From Eubacteriales bacterium (GTDB lineage Bacteria; Bacillota; Clostridia; Lachnospirales; Lachnospiraceae): DNA of 64,000 nt. The translations under genes and the position numbers were made by a program. Every line of letters begins with the position of its first letter. Position 1 is the stretch's first letter. A model generated the notes under the pieces. The model searched no databases. It was not told the DNA's origin and saw only the letters and a program-made list of their open reading frames with translations. Shown here in pieces: positions 21,629 to 30,745 of the stretch. The stretch is from NCBI GenBank assembly GCA_030536555.1, contig JAUNPU010000017.1, forward strand, positions 1 to 64,000, written 5' to 3'.

Positions 21629-21956
21629 GAATACCTCCTGTGAAAGACTGTAAAGTCGATTGCAGGGACCATGTATGGAATGGTGTGCTTAACTATAAGT
21701 ATAATACATGTGGTGGGATTATACAATGGGGAGTGTGAGAGATCTGATCTTACTGAGAATCGTTGCTCCATAGCAGCATCGGTTGCCAGGTTGCCAGTGA
21801 TGAATTTTGAAAGAATACAAACACAGATTTTCTACAATTGTAGAGTAAAGTACAAATATTGTTTTTATAATGGCTCCTGCTATACTTTACTTATAGGAAG
21901 CATGTTTTCTGCTTCAGGTAACGAGATGAAAACTAACATTTCAGGAGGTACTGGTT

Positions 21957-22667
21957 ATGAAAAAGTATGGATGGAAGACAACGTTATGTACAGCCATAGC
22001 GGTAATGGGGATGACGTTAGGTGCAACACTGACGGCATGGGCAGGGCAGTGGCATTATGACGGACCTGAAAACTGGAAATGGTGGTATCAGCATGATGAC
22101 GGCAGTTATCCTGTGAGTAACTGGGAGCAGATTGACGGTGAGTTGTATCATTTTGATGAGAATGGTTATCTTGACATCGGCTATTACTATGATGATGACA
22201 GAAACTTATATTGTTACTTATCCGAAGAGGATGGAGCGAATCTGGGCAAGCTGATTAAGAATAATCAGTCATGGACGTTTGGCTATACTGCTTCAGACGG
22301 TTTTATATGGGGTTACTATCCGATGAAAGCAGGTGATGACCAGAATTCCCCGCTACTTCTGATAAATGAGGGTGAGATGATTACCGGCGCGCCGGATTGG
22401 TATGTGCAGGCATTTGATGCCATTGCGTTCCATCCCTATCCATCTGACGGAATGAGCGGCTTCTACGGCAGCTGTCCGAAAACAAATGTGATGGAAGCGC
22501 AGCTTCCGGCGGACTGGAGAACGCAGTGCCCACTTCCCTTTATGAATGAACTGGTAATGGGAGCGTTGGACGCTTTTTATCCGCGTGGTGATGATTCCCT
22601 GTATTACACCTATGAGTGGAATGTTTCAGAGGATAATGTGCTTCATGTGACAACCAGCTGGGAATAA
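21957..22667 (+). CDS. Secreted Trp/Tyr-rich protein of unknown function
   Basis: A 236-residue protein with a clear signal peptide (MKKYGWKTTLCTAIAVMGM to ALTAWA-like cleavage near residue 29). Mature residues 30-80 (WHYDGPENWKWWYQHDDG, then WEQIDGELYHFDENGYLDIGYYY) resemble one or two cell-wall-binding repeats of the choline-binding type. The rest matches no family I know. AGGAGGTACTGGTT precedes the ATG. It faces the parAB genes and is bounded by parS sites. A wall-attached or extracellular role is inferred. Confidence 0.75.
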   Translation: MKKYGWKTTLCTAIAVMGMTLGATLTAWAGQWHYDGPENWKWWYQHDDGSYPVSNWEQIDGELYHFDENGYLDIGYYYDDDRNLYCYLSEEDGANLGKLIKNNQSWTFGYTASDGFIWGYYPMKAGDDQNSPLLLINEGEMITGAPDWYVQAFDAIAFHPYPSDGMSGFYGSCPKTNVMEAQLPADWRTQCPLPFMNELVMGALDAFYPRGDDSLYYTYEWNVSEDNVLHVTTSWE

Positions 22668-22739
22668 AGAAATATTTCCAGATATTCGATTTTCTATTTA
22701 AAGTATAGAAGTGTACATTTTATGCATTGCTTATAAATA

Positions 22740-22798
22740 ACATAGAGGCGGGTGCAGGGTGGCATGAAGTTGTCTACTTTGTCTGTTCGCCTCTATGT
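22740..22798 (+). repeat. Inverted repeat after the secreted-protein gene
   Basis: ACATAGAGGCG (22740-22750) pairs perfectly with CGCCTCTATGT (22788-22798) around a 37-nt loop. There is no T-run, so it is a weak terminator candidate or an mRNA-stabilising structure. The rest of 22668-23076 holds parS site 2 and the parA promoter. Confidence 0.5.
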
Positions 22799-22902
22799 GT
22801 ATACTCAATACATGAATTAAGCTTTGTGTATGACATATTACCAAAATTCTGTTTCAATCATAACTTCATTCACATAAAAAATTCCACGAATCGTAAAAAT
22901 AA

Positions 22903-22918
22903 TGTTTCACGTGAAACA
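22903..22918. promoter_or_regulatory. parS: parS site 2
   Basis: A second perfect TGTTTCACGTGAAACA palindrome, 159 bp upstream of parA. ParB spreading from it could influence the parAB promoter at 22999-23027. Confidence 0.96.
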
Positions 22919-22998
22919 TCCCCAACATTTTTAGCATGAAACATTACCAAAATTCATTAATATAAGTAGGAAATCATCAAAAATTATGTTATACTAGG

Positions 22999-23027
22999 TT
23001 GACGACTTAATTTATAGCATATAAAAT
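22999..23027 (+). promoter_or_regulatory. Probable parAB promoter
   Basis: TTGACG (22999-23004) and TAAAAT (23022-23027) are 17 bp apart, 50 bp before the parA start and 80 bp downstream of parS site 2. Confidence 0.6.
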
Positions 23028-23076
23028 CGTTATTACGAGTCGCAAACTATAAACCAAAACATAAAAAGGGTACAAT

Positions 23077-23844
23077 ATGGGAAGAATAATAGCAATAGCG
23101 AATCAAAAAGGTGGCGTGGGAAAGACGACCACTGCAATCAATCTGTCTGCATGCCTGGCGGAGGCTGGACAGAGAGTGCTCGCGGTAGATTTTGACCCAC
23201 AGGGAAATGCAACCACCGGTCTTGGTTTTGAAAAAGGTTATATGGACAAGACGGTCTATGAGTTGTTGATGGATGAGTGTAAGATTGATGAGTGTATCGT
23301 CAGAGAAGTACAGGAGAATCTGGATGTGCTGCCGTCGGATGTGAATCTGGCGGGGGCGGAGATTGAACTGTTAGATGAACCGGGCAAGGAATCGCTGCTG
23401 AAAAATGAGCTGGTGAAAGTGGGAGATGAGTATGACTTTATCATCATCGATTGTCCGCCATCTTTAAGCCTTTTGACGATCAATGCTTTGACGGCAGCGG
23501 ATACGGTTCTGGTACCAATTCAGTGTGAATATTATGCACTGGAGGGACTGACACAGATCATGCAGACCATTGATCTGGTTAAGAAAAAGCTGAATCCGAA
23601 GCTGGAGCTGGAGGGAGTAGTGTTCACCATGTATGACGCGAGAACGAATCTCTCTCTGCAGGTGGTGGAGAATGTGAAGAGTCATTTGAATAAGACAATC
23701 TACAAGACGATCATTCCGAGAAATGTGCGTCTGGCCGAAGCGCCGAGCCATGGCATGCCGATCAATCTATATGATACCAGATCGACAGGTGCAGAGAGCT
23801 ATCGGATGCTGGCTGCGGAAGTAATTAGCAGAGGAGAAGTGTAA
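23077..23844 (+). CDS. parA: Chromosome-partitioning ATPase ParA/Soj
   Basis: A 255-residue ATPase with the deviant Walker A motif KGGVGKTTTAINLS at residues 10-23, Walker A' around DFDPQGNATTGLG and Walker B FIIIDCPPSLSLLT. It works with ParB and parS in origin segregation and regulates DnaA in B. subtilis. The stop codon overlaps the parB ATG by one base (TAATG), a tight operon. Confidence 0.96.
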   Translation: MGRIIAIANQKGGVGKTTTAINLSACLAEAGQRVLAVDFDPQGNATTGLGFEKGYMDKTVYELLMDECKIDECIVREVQENLDVLPSDVNLAGAEIELLDEPGKESLLKNELVKVGDEYDFIIIDCPPSLSLLTINALTAADTVLVPIQCEYYALEGLTQIMQTIDLVKKKLNPKLELEGVVFTMYDARTNLSLQVVENVKSHLNKTIYKTIIPRNVRLAEAPSHGMPINLYDTRSTGAESYRMLAAEVISRGEV

Positions 23845-24914
23845 TGGCAAGAAGAGGATTAGGGAAGGGGCTGGGGGCCTTCTTTGGGGAAGAGGTTATC
23901 CAGGAAGTAGAGAAGGATCACGAGGATATTCGAAATCGTGGAAGTGAGGATACGGATACAGCTGAAAAGAGTAGAGTAAGAACGGCAAAAACCGATGATA
24001 AACCGAAAAAAGAGGAAGCCAATACTCAGGACAGCGAAAAATCCGCAAATAAAAGTGAAAAATCAACGAAAATTGCGGGAACAGCAGTTTCTGACCGGCA
24101 GTCGAATCCAAAAGAAGAGGAGCCGAAGGAAATCACGATAAAGCTTTCCAGAATTGAGCCCAATCGGGAACAGCCGAGAAAAGAGTTCAATGAGGAGCAG
24201 ATGCAGGAACTGGCAGATTCCATTCGCCAGTATGGGGTACTGCAGCCGCTTCTGGTTCAGAAAAAGGATGATTACTATGAAATCATCGCCGGTGAGCGTC
24301 GGTGGCGGGCTGCGAAGATGGCTGGCCTTCAGGAAGTTCCGGTAGTGATTCGGGAGTACAGCAAGCAGCAGGCTGTGGAAATCGCGCTTATTGAGAATGT
24401 ACAGAGAGAGGACTTAAATCCAATCGAGGAGGCACTTGCCTATCAGCGTCTGATGCAGGAATTCCAGTTAAAGCAGGAGGAGATTGCGGAGCGTGTATCC
24501 AAGAATCGTACCACGATCACCAACAGTATGCGTCTGCTGAACCTGTGTCCGGATGTCCAGAAAATGCTGATCAATGGGCAGATCAGCAGCGGACATGCGA
24601 GGGCGTTACTTGGAGTGGAGGATTCCGATACGCAGCTTCAGCTGGCATTGAAGATTGAGAAGGAACGTCTCAGTGTCCGTGAAGTGGAAAAGCTGGTCAA
24701 GCAGCTGGCTAAGGGACCGCGAAAGAAGAAGGAAAAGCAGGAAGATGAAGCTCTGGAGCTGATATTTAAAGATCTGGAAGAGCGCATGAAGACGGTTATG
24801 GGGACAAAGGTAAACATCAGCAGAAAAGACAAAAGTAAGGGGAGAATTGAAATCGAGTATTATTCTGAATCGGAGCTGGAGCGAATTGTCGAGCTGATCG
24901 AATCCATCCACTGA
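23844..24914 (+). CDS. parB: Chromosome-partitioning CTPase/DNA-binding protein ParB/Spo0J
   Basis: A 356-residue protein. The first 100 residues are a charged Lys/Glu/Asp-rich extension that is longer than in B. subtilis. The ParB N-domain follows with REQPRKEF and the nucleotide motif GERRWRAAKMAG, then the helix-turn-helix QEEIAERVSKNRTTITNSMRLL and a C-terminal dimerisation domain. It binds the two parS sites in this window and clamps onto DNA using CTP. It starts on the last base of the parA stop. Confidence 0.95.
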   Translation: MARRGLGKGLGAFFGEEVIQEVEKDHEDIRNRGSEDTDTAEKSRVRTAKTDDKPKKEEANTQDSEKSANKSEKSTKIAGTAVSDRQSNPKEEEPKEITIKLSRIEPNREQPRKEFNEEQMQELADSIRQYGVLQPLLVQKKDDYYEIIAGERRWRAAKMAGLQEVPVVIREYSKQQAVEIALIENVQREDLNPIEEALAYQRLMQEFQLKQEEIAERVSKNRTTITNSMRLLNLCPDVQKMLINGQISSGHARALLGVEDSDTQLQLALKIEKERLSVREVEKLVKQLAKGPRKKKEKQEDEALELIFKDLEERMKTVMGTKVNISRKDKSKGRIEIEYYSESELERIVELIESIH

Positions 24915-24949
24915 TTCGGGATAAGAGAGACAGGAGTGAAGCACAATAG

Positions 24950-25465
24950 ATGGAAGGAAGTATGTTAAATAATCTGGGTTTTGATCCGGTTTATATTATA
25001 ATCGGGCAGGCGGTTTTAACTTTGATACTGTCGATCGTTGTTATTGTCTGCATTTTCAGGATACGGAAGTTGTATCGTCGTTATGACTATTTCATGAGAG
25101 GCAAGGATGCGGAGACGCTGGAAGATATCATTATGAATCAGATGGATGATATTGTGGAGCTGCGTGCTCAGGACCGTGCCAACAAGGATTCAATCCGAAT
25201 TGCCAACAAGAACAGTCGCGCGGCATTTCAGAAATTCGGTATTGTTAAGTACAATGCATTTAAGGGCATGGGTGGAAATCTGAGTTTTGCATTTGCAATG
25301 CTGGACTATACCAATACAGGCTTTGTGATCAATTCCGTACACAGTCGGGAAGGCTGCTACTTATATCTGAAAGAGGTGGAACGGGGAGAGACCAAAGTAT
25401 TGCTGGGTACAGAGGAGAAGGAGGCGCTGGAGCAGGCGCTGGGATATAAGGAAAAGCCTCTGTAG
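24950..25465 (+). CDS. DUF4446 family membrane protein
   Basis: A 171-residue protein with one N-terminal membrane helix (IIIGQAVLTLILSIVVIVCIF), a coiled region (residues 55-95) and a globular end with NLSFAFAMLDYTNTGFVINSVHSREG. This pattern is DUF4446, a family of unknown function commonly placed after parB in Firmicutes. The start may instead be the ATG at 24962, which has AAGGA just upstream, while the ribosome site of the ATG at 24950 is distant. Confidence 0.85.
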   Translation: MEGSMLNNLGFDPVYIIIGQAVLTLILSIVVIVCIFRIRKLYRRYDYFMRGKDAETLEDIIMNQMDDIVELRAQDRANKDSIRIANKNSRAAFQKFGIVKYNAFKGMGGNLSFAFAMLDYTNTGFVINSVHSREGCYLYLKEVERGETKVLLGTEEKEALEQALGYKEKPL

Positions 25466-25490
25466 AACAAAAGCAGAATAAGGAAAAGAG

Positions 25491-25532
25491 AAAGAGAAGT
25501 GGTATGCGCTATGGTGTATCGCTTCTCTTTTT
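25491..25532 (+). terminator. Terminator after the parAB-DUF4446 unit
   Basis: AAAGAGAAGTGGTATG (25491-25506) pairs with GTATCGCTTCTCTTT (25515-25529) with G-U pairs, followed by TTTTT. It ends the partition operon. Confidence 0.75.
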
Positions 25533-25669
25533 GCTGTTGAAACCTGCTCCAGATATGATATTTATGTAAATTTGGAAAAATTTGGTAATGTTGGGCTGTT
25601 GGATAATATATCGCCCTAGTGAAAGTCAAAATTCGACTAAACTAGACTCTATAAAAGGAGAGGATTATT

Positions 25670-25909
25670 ATGACGATATGTGAAGCTACCAGTTACCGAA
25701 TTGCAGAGTTGTGCAAGCAGAAGAATCTGAGTGGGTATTGCGTAAGTTATAAGGCCGGGATGCCTGCATCCACGTATAAAAGCATTCTAAATGGGAAAAG
25801 CCGCAACCCTGGAATCGTGAATATCAATAAGATAGCAGATGGTCTGGGGGTGACGATTCGGGAATTTTATGATTCAGAATTATTTGATAATCTGGATCCG
25901 GATGATTAG
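25670..25909 (+). CDS. Small XRE-family HTH regulator
   Basis: A 79-residue single helix-turn-helix protein (YRIAELCKQKNLSGYCVSYK, then PASTYKSILNGKSRNPGI and INKIADGLGVTIREFY). It is a Cro/C1-type DNA-binding domain with almost no extra sequence. AGGAGAGGATTATT precedes the ATG. It stands between two terminators, so it is expressed alone. Its target is unknown. Confidence 0.85.
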   Translation: MTICEATSYRIAELCKQKNLSGYCVSYKAGMPASTYKSILNGKSRNPGIVNINKIADGLGVTIREFYDSELFDNLDPDD

Positions 25910-25966
25910 CAGGAAAACAGGAACGTATGGGAACAAAGAACGTTTAAAACAGGCGGGAAATAGCAG

Positions 25967-26007
25967 ATGGGCAGACAGCGCAGAGAATACGCTGTCTGCC
26001 CATTTTT
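25967..26007 (+). terminator. Terminator after the XRE gene
   Basis: A perfect 14-bp stem (25967-25980 with 25990-26003), nine-base loop and TTTTT. It insulates the adhE promoter from upstream transcription. Confidence 0.88.
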
Positions 26008-26093
26008 CAGGAGAAAACGGGATGTCGGCAGGGTGTTGTACAAAATGCTAAAAACAAACGTGAAATAAAGTGAAAAAACTGGCATAAATTTTA

Positions 26094-26122
26094 TTGACAA
26101 TTATTTAACAATTTTGTATAAT
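26094..26122 (+). promoter_or_regulatory. adhE promoter overlapped by a Rex-like operator
   Basis: TTGACA (26094-26099) and TATAAT (26117-26122) are perfect with 17-bp spacing. The 18-mer at 26094-26111, TTGACAATTATTTAACAA, matches the Rex consensus TTGTTAANNNNTTAACAA at 12 of 14 fixed positions and covers the -35 and spacer. A further TTGTTAA half site lies at about 26136. Rex senses NADH/NAD+ and represses adhE in other Clostridia; control here is inferred from the site. Confidence 0.75.
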
Positions 26123-26253
26123 GCTCTTAGGATGATTGTTAAAAAAATATCGAGCATGAGATTACAGAACAGCAATCGTCAGAAGGTGTCAGACAGGATT
26201 TAACATGGAAAACAAAAAACCATTTAAGCAGATCAAATGAAGGAGAGAGAATC

Positions 26254-28866
26254 ATGGCAAAGAAAGAGCAGGAAGTTGTTCAGACCGTAATCGACAACGT
26301 GGAAGCACTGGAAGCTAAGATGAAGGCAATGCGCGAGGCGCAGAAAGTATTTGCAACCTTCACCCAGGAGCAGGTAGATAAGATTTTCCACGCAGCAGCA
26401 GTTGCAGCAAACCAGATGAGAATTCCGTTAGCGAAAATGGCAGTGGAAGAGACCGGAATGGGTATCGTAGAAGATAAGGTAATCAAAAATAACTACGCAG
26501 CAGAGCATATTCATAATGCATACAAGGATACCAAAACCTGCGGCGTAATCGAGGAAGATAAGGCATACGGCATCAAGAAGATCGCAGAGCCGATCGGTCT
26601 GGTAGCAGCAGTTATCCCGACCACCAACCCGACCTCCACCGCAATTTTCAAAACCCTGATCTGCTTAAAGACCAGAAACGCAATCATCATTTCCCCACAT
26701 CCGCGTGCTAAGAACTCCACCATCGCAGCAGCGAAGGTTGTTCTGGATGCAGCTGTAAAGGCTGGCGCACCGGAAGGCATCATCGGCTGGATCGATGTTC
26801 CATCTCTGGAGCTGACCAATACCGTTATGAAGGATGCTGATATCATTCTGGCAACCGGTGGTCCTGGCATGGTAAAAGCTGCTTACTCCTCCGGCAAGCC
26901 GGCACTGGGCGTAGGCGCTGGTAATACTCCGGTTATCATTGATGATACCGCTGACGTGAAGATGGCAGTTAACTCCATCATTCATTCCAAGACCTTTGAT
27001 AACGGTATGATCTGTGCTTCCGAGCAGTCTGTTACCGTACTGGCTCCGGTTTACGAGGCAGTGAAGAAGGAATTTGCTTACCGCGGATGCTACTTCCTGA
27101 AACCGGACGAGATTGAGAAAGTAAGAAAGACCATCCTGATCAATGGCGCACTGAATGCGAAAATCGTAGGTCAGAGTGCACACAACATTGCAAAGCTGGC
27201 AGGCGTGGATGTTCCGGTTGATACCAGAATCATTATCGGTGAGGTTGAGTCTGTTGATATCAGCGAGGAGTTCGCACACGAGAAGCTGTCTCCGGTACTG
27301 GCTATGTACAAGGCAGAGACCTTCGACGAGGCAATCGCAAAGGCAGAGCGTCTGGTAGCAGACGGCGGCTACGGTCATACCGCTTCTCTCTATGTAAATG
27401 TCAACGAGCATGAGAAGATCATGAAGCATGCAGAGGCTATGAAGACCTGCCGTATCCTGATCAACACCCCGTCTTCTCACGGTGGTATCGGTGACCTGTA
27501 CAACTTCAAGTTAGCTCCGTCTCTGACACTGGGCTGCGGTTCCTGGGGCGGCAACTCCGTATCCGAGAACGTAGGTGTAAAACATCTGCTGAACATTAAG
27601 ACTGTGGCTGAGAGGAGAGAGAACATGCTGTGGTTCCGTGCACCTGAGAAAGTTTACTTCAAGAAAGGCTGTATGCCGGTTGCTCTGAGCGAGCTGAAAG
27701 ACGTAATGGGCAAGAAGAGAGCATTTATCGTAACCGACTCCTTCTTATATATGAATGGTTATACCAAACCGATCACCGACAAGCTGGATGAGATGGGCAT
27801 CGTATATCAGTGCTTCTCCAACGTACAGCCGGATCCGACCCTGGCAAATGCCATCGAGGGTGCAAAGGTTATGACTGCATTCCAGCCGGATGTGATCATC
27901 GCACTGGGCGGTGGTTCCGCAATGGACGCAGGCAAGATCATGTGGGTAATGTACGAGCATCCGGAAGTAGACTTCCAGAGCATGGCAATGCGCTTCATCG
28001 ATATCCGCAAACGTGTATACCAGTTCCCGAAGATGGGCGAGAAGGCTTACTTTGTAGCAATCCCGACCTCCTCCGGTACCGGTTCTGAGGTGACTCCGTT
28101 CGCAGTTATCACCGATCAGGAGACCGGCGTGAAGTATCCGCTGGCTGACTACCAGTTACTGCCGAACATGGCTATCGTCGATACCGACAACATGATGAGC
28201 CAGCCGAGAGGTCTGACCAGCGCATCCGGCGTGGACGTTCTGACTCATGCACTGGAGGCATATGCTTCTGTAATGGCAAGCGACTACACCGATGGTCTGG
28301 CACTGAAGGCGATGAAGAACGTATTTGAGTACCTGCCGACCGCTTACAACGATGGCGCAAATGTAGAGGCAAGAAGCAAGATGGCTGACGCTTCCTGCAT
28401 GGCTGGTATGGCATTTGCCAATGCATTCCTGGGCGTATGTCATTCCATGGCTCACAAGCTGGGTGCATTCCATCACTTACCGCATGGTATTGCAAACGCA
28501 CTGCTGATCTCTCTGGTAGTTGAGTTCAACGCAGCTGAGTGCCCGAGAAAGATGGGAACCTTCTCCCAGTATCAGTATCCGCACACCATGGCCCGCTACG
28601 CTGAGTGCGCACGTTTCGTAGGCATCCAGGCAGGCAGCGACGAAGAGGCAGTGAAGAAGCTGATCGACAAGATCGAGGAGCTGAAGGCAGCTGTCGGCGT
28701 GAAGAAGACCATCGCTGAGTACGGCGTGGATGAGAAATATTTCCTGGATACTCTGGATGCAATGGTTGAGCAGGCATTTGATGACCAGTGTACCGGTGCT
28801 AACCCGAGATACCCGCTGATGAGCGAGATCAAGGAGATGTACCTGAGAGCTTACTACGGCAAATAA
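26254..28866 (+). CDS. adhE: Bifunctional acetaldehyde-CoA/alcohol dehydrogenase
   Basis: An 870-residue fermentation enzyme that reduces acetyl-CoA to acetaldehyde and then ethanol while reoxidising two NADH. The N-terminal aldehyde dehydrogenase domain has its catalytic cysteine near residue 253 in NGMICASEQS. The C-terminal iron alcohol dehydrogenase (from about residue 460) has GGGSAMDAGKIMW and the iron-ligand region HSMAHKLGAFHHLPHGIAN. Length is typical. Codon use is strongly biased, as in a highly expressed gene. It is a single-gene unit with its own promoter, a Rex-like site and a terminator. Confidence 0.97.
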   Translation: MAKKEQEVVQTVIDNVEALEAKMKAMREAQKVFATFTQEQVDKIFHAAAVAANQMRIPLAKMAVEETGMGIVEDKVIKNNYAAEHIHNAYKDTKTCGVIEEDKAYGIKKIAEPIGLVAAVIPTTNPTSTAIFKTLICLKTRNAIIISPHPRAKNSTIAAAKVVLDAAVKAGAPEGIIGWIDVPSLELTNTVMKDADIILATGGPGMVKAAYSSGKPALGVGAGNTPVIIDDTADVKMAVNSIIHSKTFDNGMICASEQSVTVLAPVYEAVKKEFAYRGCYFLKPDEIEKVRKTILINGALNAKIVGQSAHNIAKLAGVDVPVDTRIIIGEVESVDISEEFAHEKLSPVLAMYKAETFDEAIAKAERLVADGGYGHTASLYVNVNEHEKIMKHAEAMKTCRILINTPSSHGGIGDLYNFKLAPSLTLGCGSWGGNSVSENVGVKHLLNIKTVAERRENMLWFRAPEKVYFKKGCMPVALSELKDVMGKKRAFIVTDSFLYMNGYTKPITDKLDEMGIVYQCFSNVQPDPTLANAIEGAKVMTAFQPDVIIALGGGSAMDAGKIMWVMYEHPEVDFQSMAMRFIDIRKRVYQFPKMGEKAYFVAIPTSSGTGSEVTPFAVITDQETGVKYPLADYQLLPNMAIVDTDNMMSQPRGLTSASGVDVLTHALEAYASVMASDYTDGLALKAMKNVFEYLPTAYNDGANVEARSKMADASCMAGMAFANAFLGVCHSMAHKLGAFHHLPHGIANALLISLVVEFNAAECPRKMGTFSQYQYPHTMARYAECARFVGIQAGSDEEAVKKLIDKIEELKAAVGVKKTIAEYGVDEKYFLDTLDAMVEQAFDDQCTGANPRYPLMSEIKEMYLRAYYGK

Positions 28867-28916
28867 GATTTGATATGGGCGGCTGGGAAGAGATGAACAG
28901 TCTGCTGTGAAATAGG

Positions 28917-28981
28917 AAACAGGTTTCGGAACCTAAGCGGCGCACTAAGAGCGCGCCGTTGGGGGACGGGACCTGTTTTTT
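28917..28981 (+). terminator. Terminator after adhE
   Basis: AAACAGGT (28917-28924) pairs with ACCTGTTT (28971-28978), with an inner GC-rich hairpin (CGGCGC with GCGCCG) between, followed by a T-run. Confidence 0.8.
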
Positions 28982-29047
28982 GATTGAAAGGAATCTGAAA
29001 CTTAAAATTGAAAAACGCGTTGCTTGCCATGATAGGATAAAACAGGT

Positions 29048-30598
29048 ATGATAATGGCAAAAGGGGTGAGGCGGCAGTATATGAGAAGTGAGGAAGATAT
29101 TTTAGAGCTGAATCGGGGCGTGGGACGGATTTTGGGCAGAGGTTGTCTGGTTTCTGTCTTTATCGTCTGCCTGTGTGTTGGAATACTCCGGTTGTGGACG
29201 TATGTGAGGGAGCCGAGACAAGGCATCATCATAGAAAATGGAACGCTGGTGCGGGCATGGGGAATGCAGTATGTGGAAATACCGGATGAGGTCGTGGAAA
29301 TAGGAGCTGATGCATTTGCAAATTGCACTGAACTGGTGGAGGTGAAGATTCCGGACAGTGTCAGGGCGATTGGTGATGGGGCTTTTTTTAACTGCGGGTT
29401 GCTGGATTATGTGGAAATACCGGAAGGAGTCGAGCGCATAGGAGAAAGGGCATTTTTGTGCTGCAGCAATCTGAAAAGGGCGTCATTACCGGAGACATTG
29501 CAGGAGATAGGGTATGGCTGTTTTGAACGGTGCTACAGTTTGAAGGAGGTCAGGATTCCCTCAAATATACAGGAACTGTATAGCCGCTCATTTCATTATT
29601 GTACCAATCTGGAGCGTGTGATTCTGCCGGATGGAATCAAAAAGCTGCATGCGGATGCCATTTCAAAATGTCCAAAACTGCGGGAAATCAATCTTCCAGA
29701 TACCATTGAAGAGATGGGGGACCAGGTATTTTATCAGAACGAGTCTTTAGAAGGGCTGGTTATTCCGGAAGGAATTCTGACTTTGGGAGAGCGTTTTTGC
29801 TCAGGATGTGTCAGCTTGAAAACGGTGACTTTGCCGGAGACATTGACAGAACTGGAGGCGGGAGCTTTTTATGGATGTGGGATGAGAAGCATTGCGATAC
29901 CGGAATCGGTTGTGAAGATTGGGAATGGCGCATTCGGTGATTGTACACGGTTGCGGGATGTTATGTTTCATAAGTTGGATGACGAAGTAGAGATTGGCAG
30001 CTCTGCGTTTCAGGGAACCGTGTTTCTGGAAGAACTGGAAAGTGAAGGGGGATGCAAATATCTGGGACGAAATCTGGTTGGCTGTGACAGAAATGCGGAG
30101 TGGATTCAGGTGGCAGACTGGGTGCAGTGCATTCCGCAGGATGTGTTTACAGGGCATAATGTTGTAAGGGGGATTGAATTTCCGGCGGGTCTAAAGCGGA
30201 TTGAGGAGCATGCATTCAGGCAGTGCGGCAGGCTGGAATCTATTTACATACCAGAGGGGGTGGAAGATATCGGTATGTGGGCGTTTGAGGGCTGCAGCGG
30301 CTTAAAGAGCGTGTCTCTGCCAGATTCGCTGGAGGAGATTGACGCATGTGTTTTCCGAGGGTGCAGCAGCCTGAAAGAGATTACGTGGCCGCCTGGATTA
30401 AAAGAGATTCATTTGCATGCGTTTGCAGGCTGTAAAAGTCTGGAGTTCATCGAATTGCCGGGTGGGGTGGAGTATATTGGAGAGGAAGCATTTTTAGATT
30501 GTGAGAATCTGAAACGGGTGATAATTCCGGAAGGGGTGAAGATGAAGAGAGGGGAAGCGTTTAAAAATTGTGGCGGGGTGGAGATTATTTCAAAGTAA
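29048..30598 (+). CDS. BspA-type leucine-rich-repeat (LRR_5) protein with N-terminal membrane helix
   Basis: A 516-residue protein with a cytosolic basic start, one membrane helix (CLVSVFIVCLCVGILRLW, residues 36-53) and then about 18 repeats of 23 residues of the pattern LxxIxIPEGVxxIGxxAFxxC. These are Treponema/BspA-type repeats, usually displayed on the outside for binding. No sortase or wall-binding motif follows, so it is probably held by the N-terminal helix. No strong ribosome site precedes the first ATG; the start could be M12 (29081). Ligand unknown. Confidence 0.85.
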   Translation: MIMAKGVRRQYMRSEEDILELNRGVGRILGRGCLVSVFIVCLCVGILRLWTYVREPRQGIIIENGTLVRAWGMQYVEIPDEVVEIGADAFANCTELVEVKIPDSVRAIGDGAFFNCGLLDYVEIPEGVERIGERAFLCCSNLKRASLPETLQEIGYGCFERCYSLKEVRIPSNIQELYSRSFHYCTNLERVILPDGIKKLHADAISKCPKLREINLPDTIEEMGDQVFYQNESLEGLVIPEGILTLGERFCSGCVSLKTVTLPETLTELEAGAFYGCGMRSIAIPESVVKIGNGAFGDCTRLRDVMFHKLDDEVEIGSSAFQGTVFLEELESEGGCKYLGRNLVGCDRNAEWIQVADWVQCIPQDVFTGHNVVRGIEFPAGLKRIEEHAFRQCGRLESIYIPEGVEDIGMWAFEGCSGLKSVSLPDSLEEIDACVFRGCSSLKEITWPPGLKEIHLHAFAGCKSLEFIELPGGVEYIGEEAFLDCENLKRVIIPEGVKMKRGEAFKNCGGVEIISK

Positions 30599-30629
30599 AA
30601 AACAGTTGTAATCCTGTGAAAAAGACAGT

Positions 30630-30670
30630 AGTTTAAAATTGTAACGTAAAAAAGGTTACAATTTTAAACT
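30630..30670. repeat. Perfect 16-bp inverted repeat before the padR promoter
   Basis: AGTTTAAAATTGTAAC (30630-30645) and its exact complement (30655-30670) flank a nine-base A-rich loop. It ends on the first base of the -35 box at 30670. It may be the terminator of the LRR gene, or a second operator for the padR unit. Confidence 0.7.
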
Positions 30671-30725
30671 TGACATACCTTGATAATCTATGTATAATCA
30701 ACTCATACATAGATTATCAAGGTAT
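30670..30725 (+). promoter_or_regulatory. padR promoter inside a long palindromic operator
   Basis: TTGACA (30670-30675) and TATAAT (30693-30698) are perfect with 17-bp spacing. A perfect inverted repeat with 21-bp arms (30675-30695 and 30705-30725, nine-base centre) covers the spacer and start region. PadR proteins commonly bind long palindromes over their own promoter, so autorepression is likely. Confidence 0.85.
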
Positions 30726-30745
30726 TTTGAAAAGGAGGTCATTTC

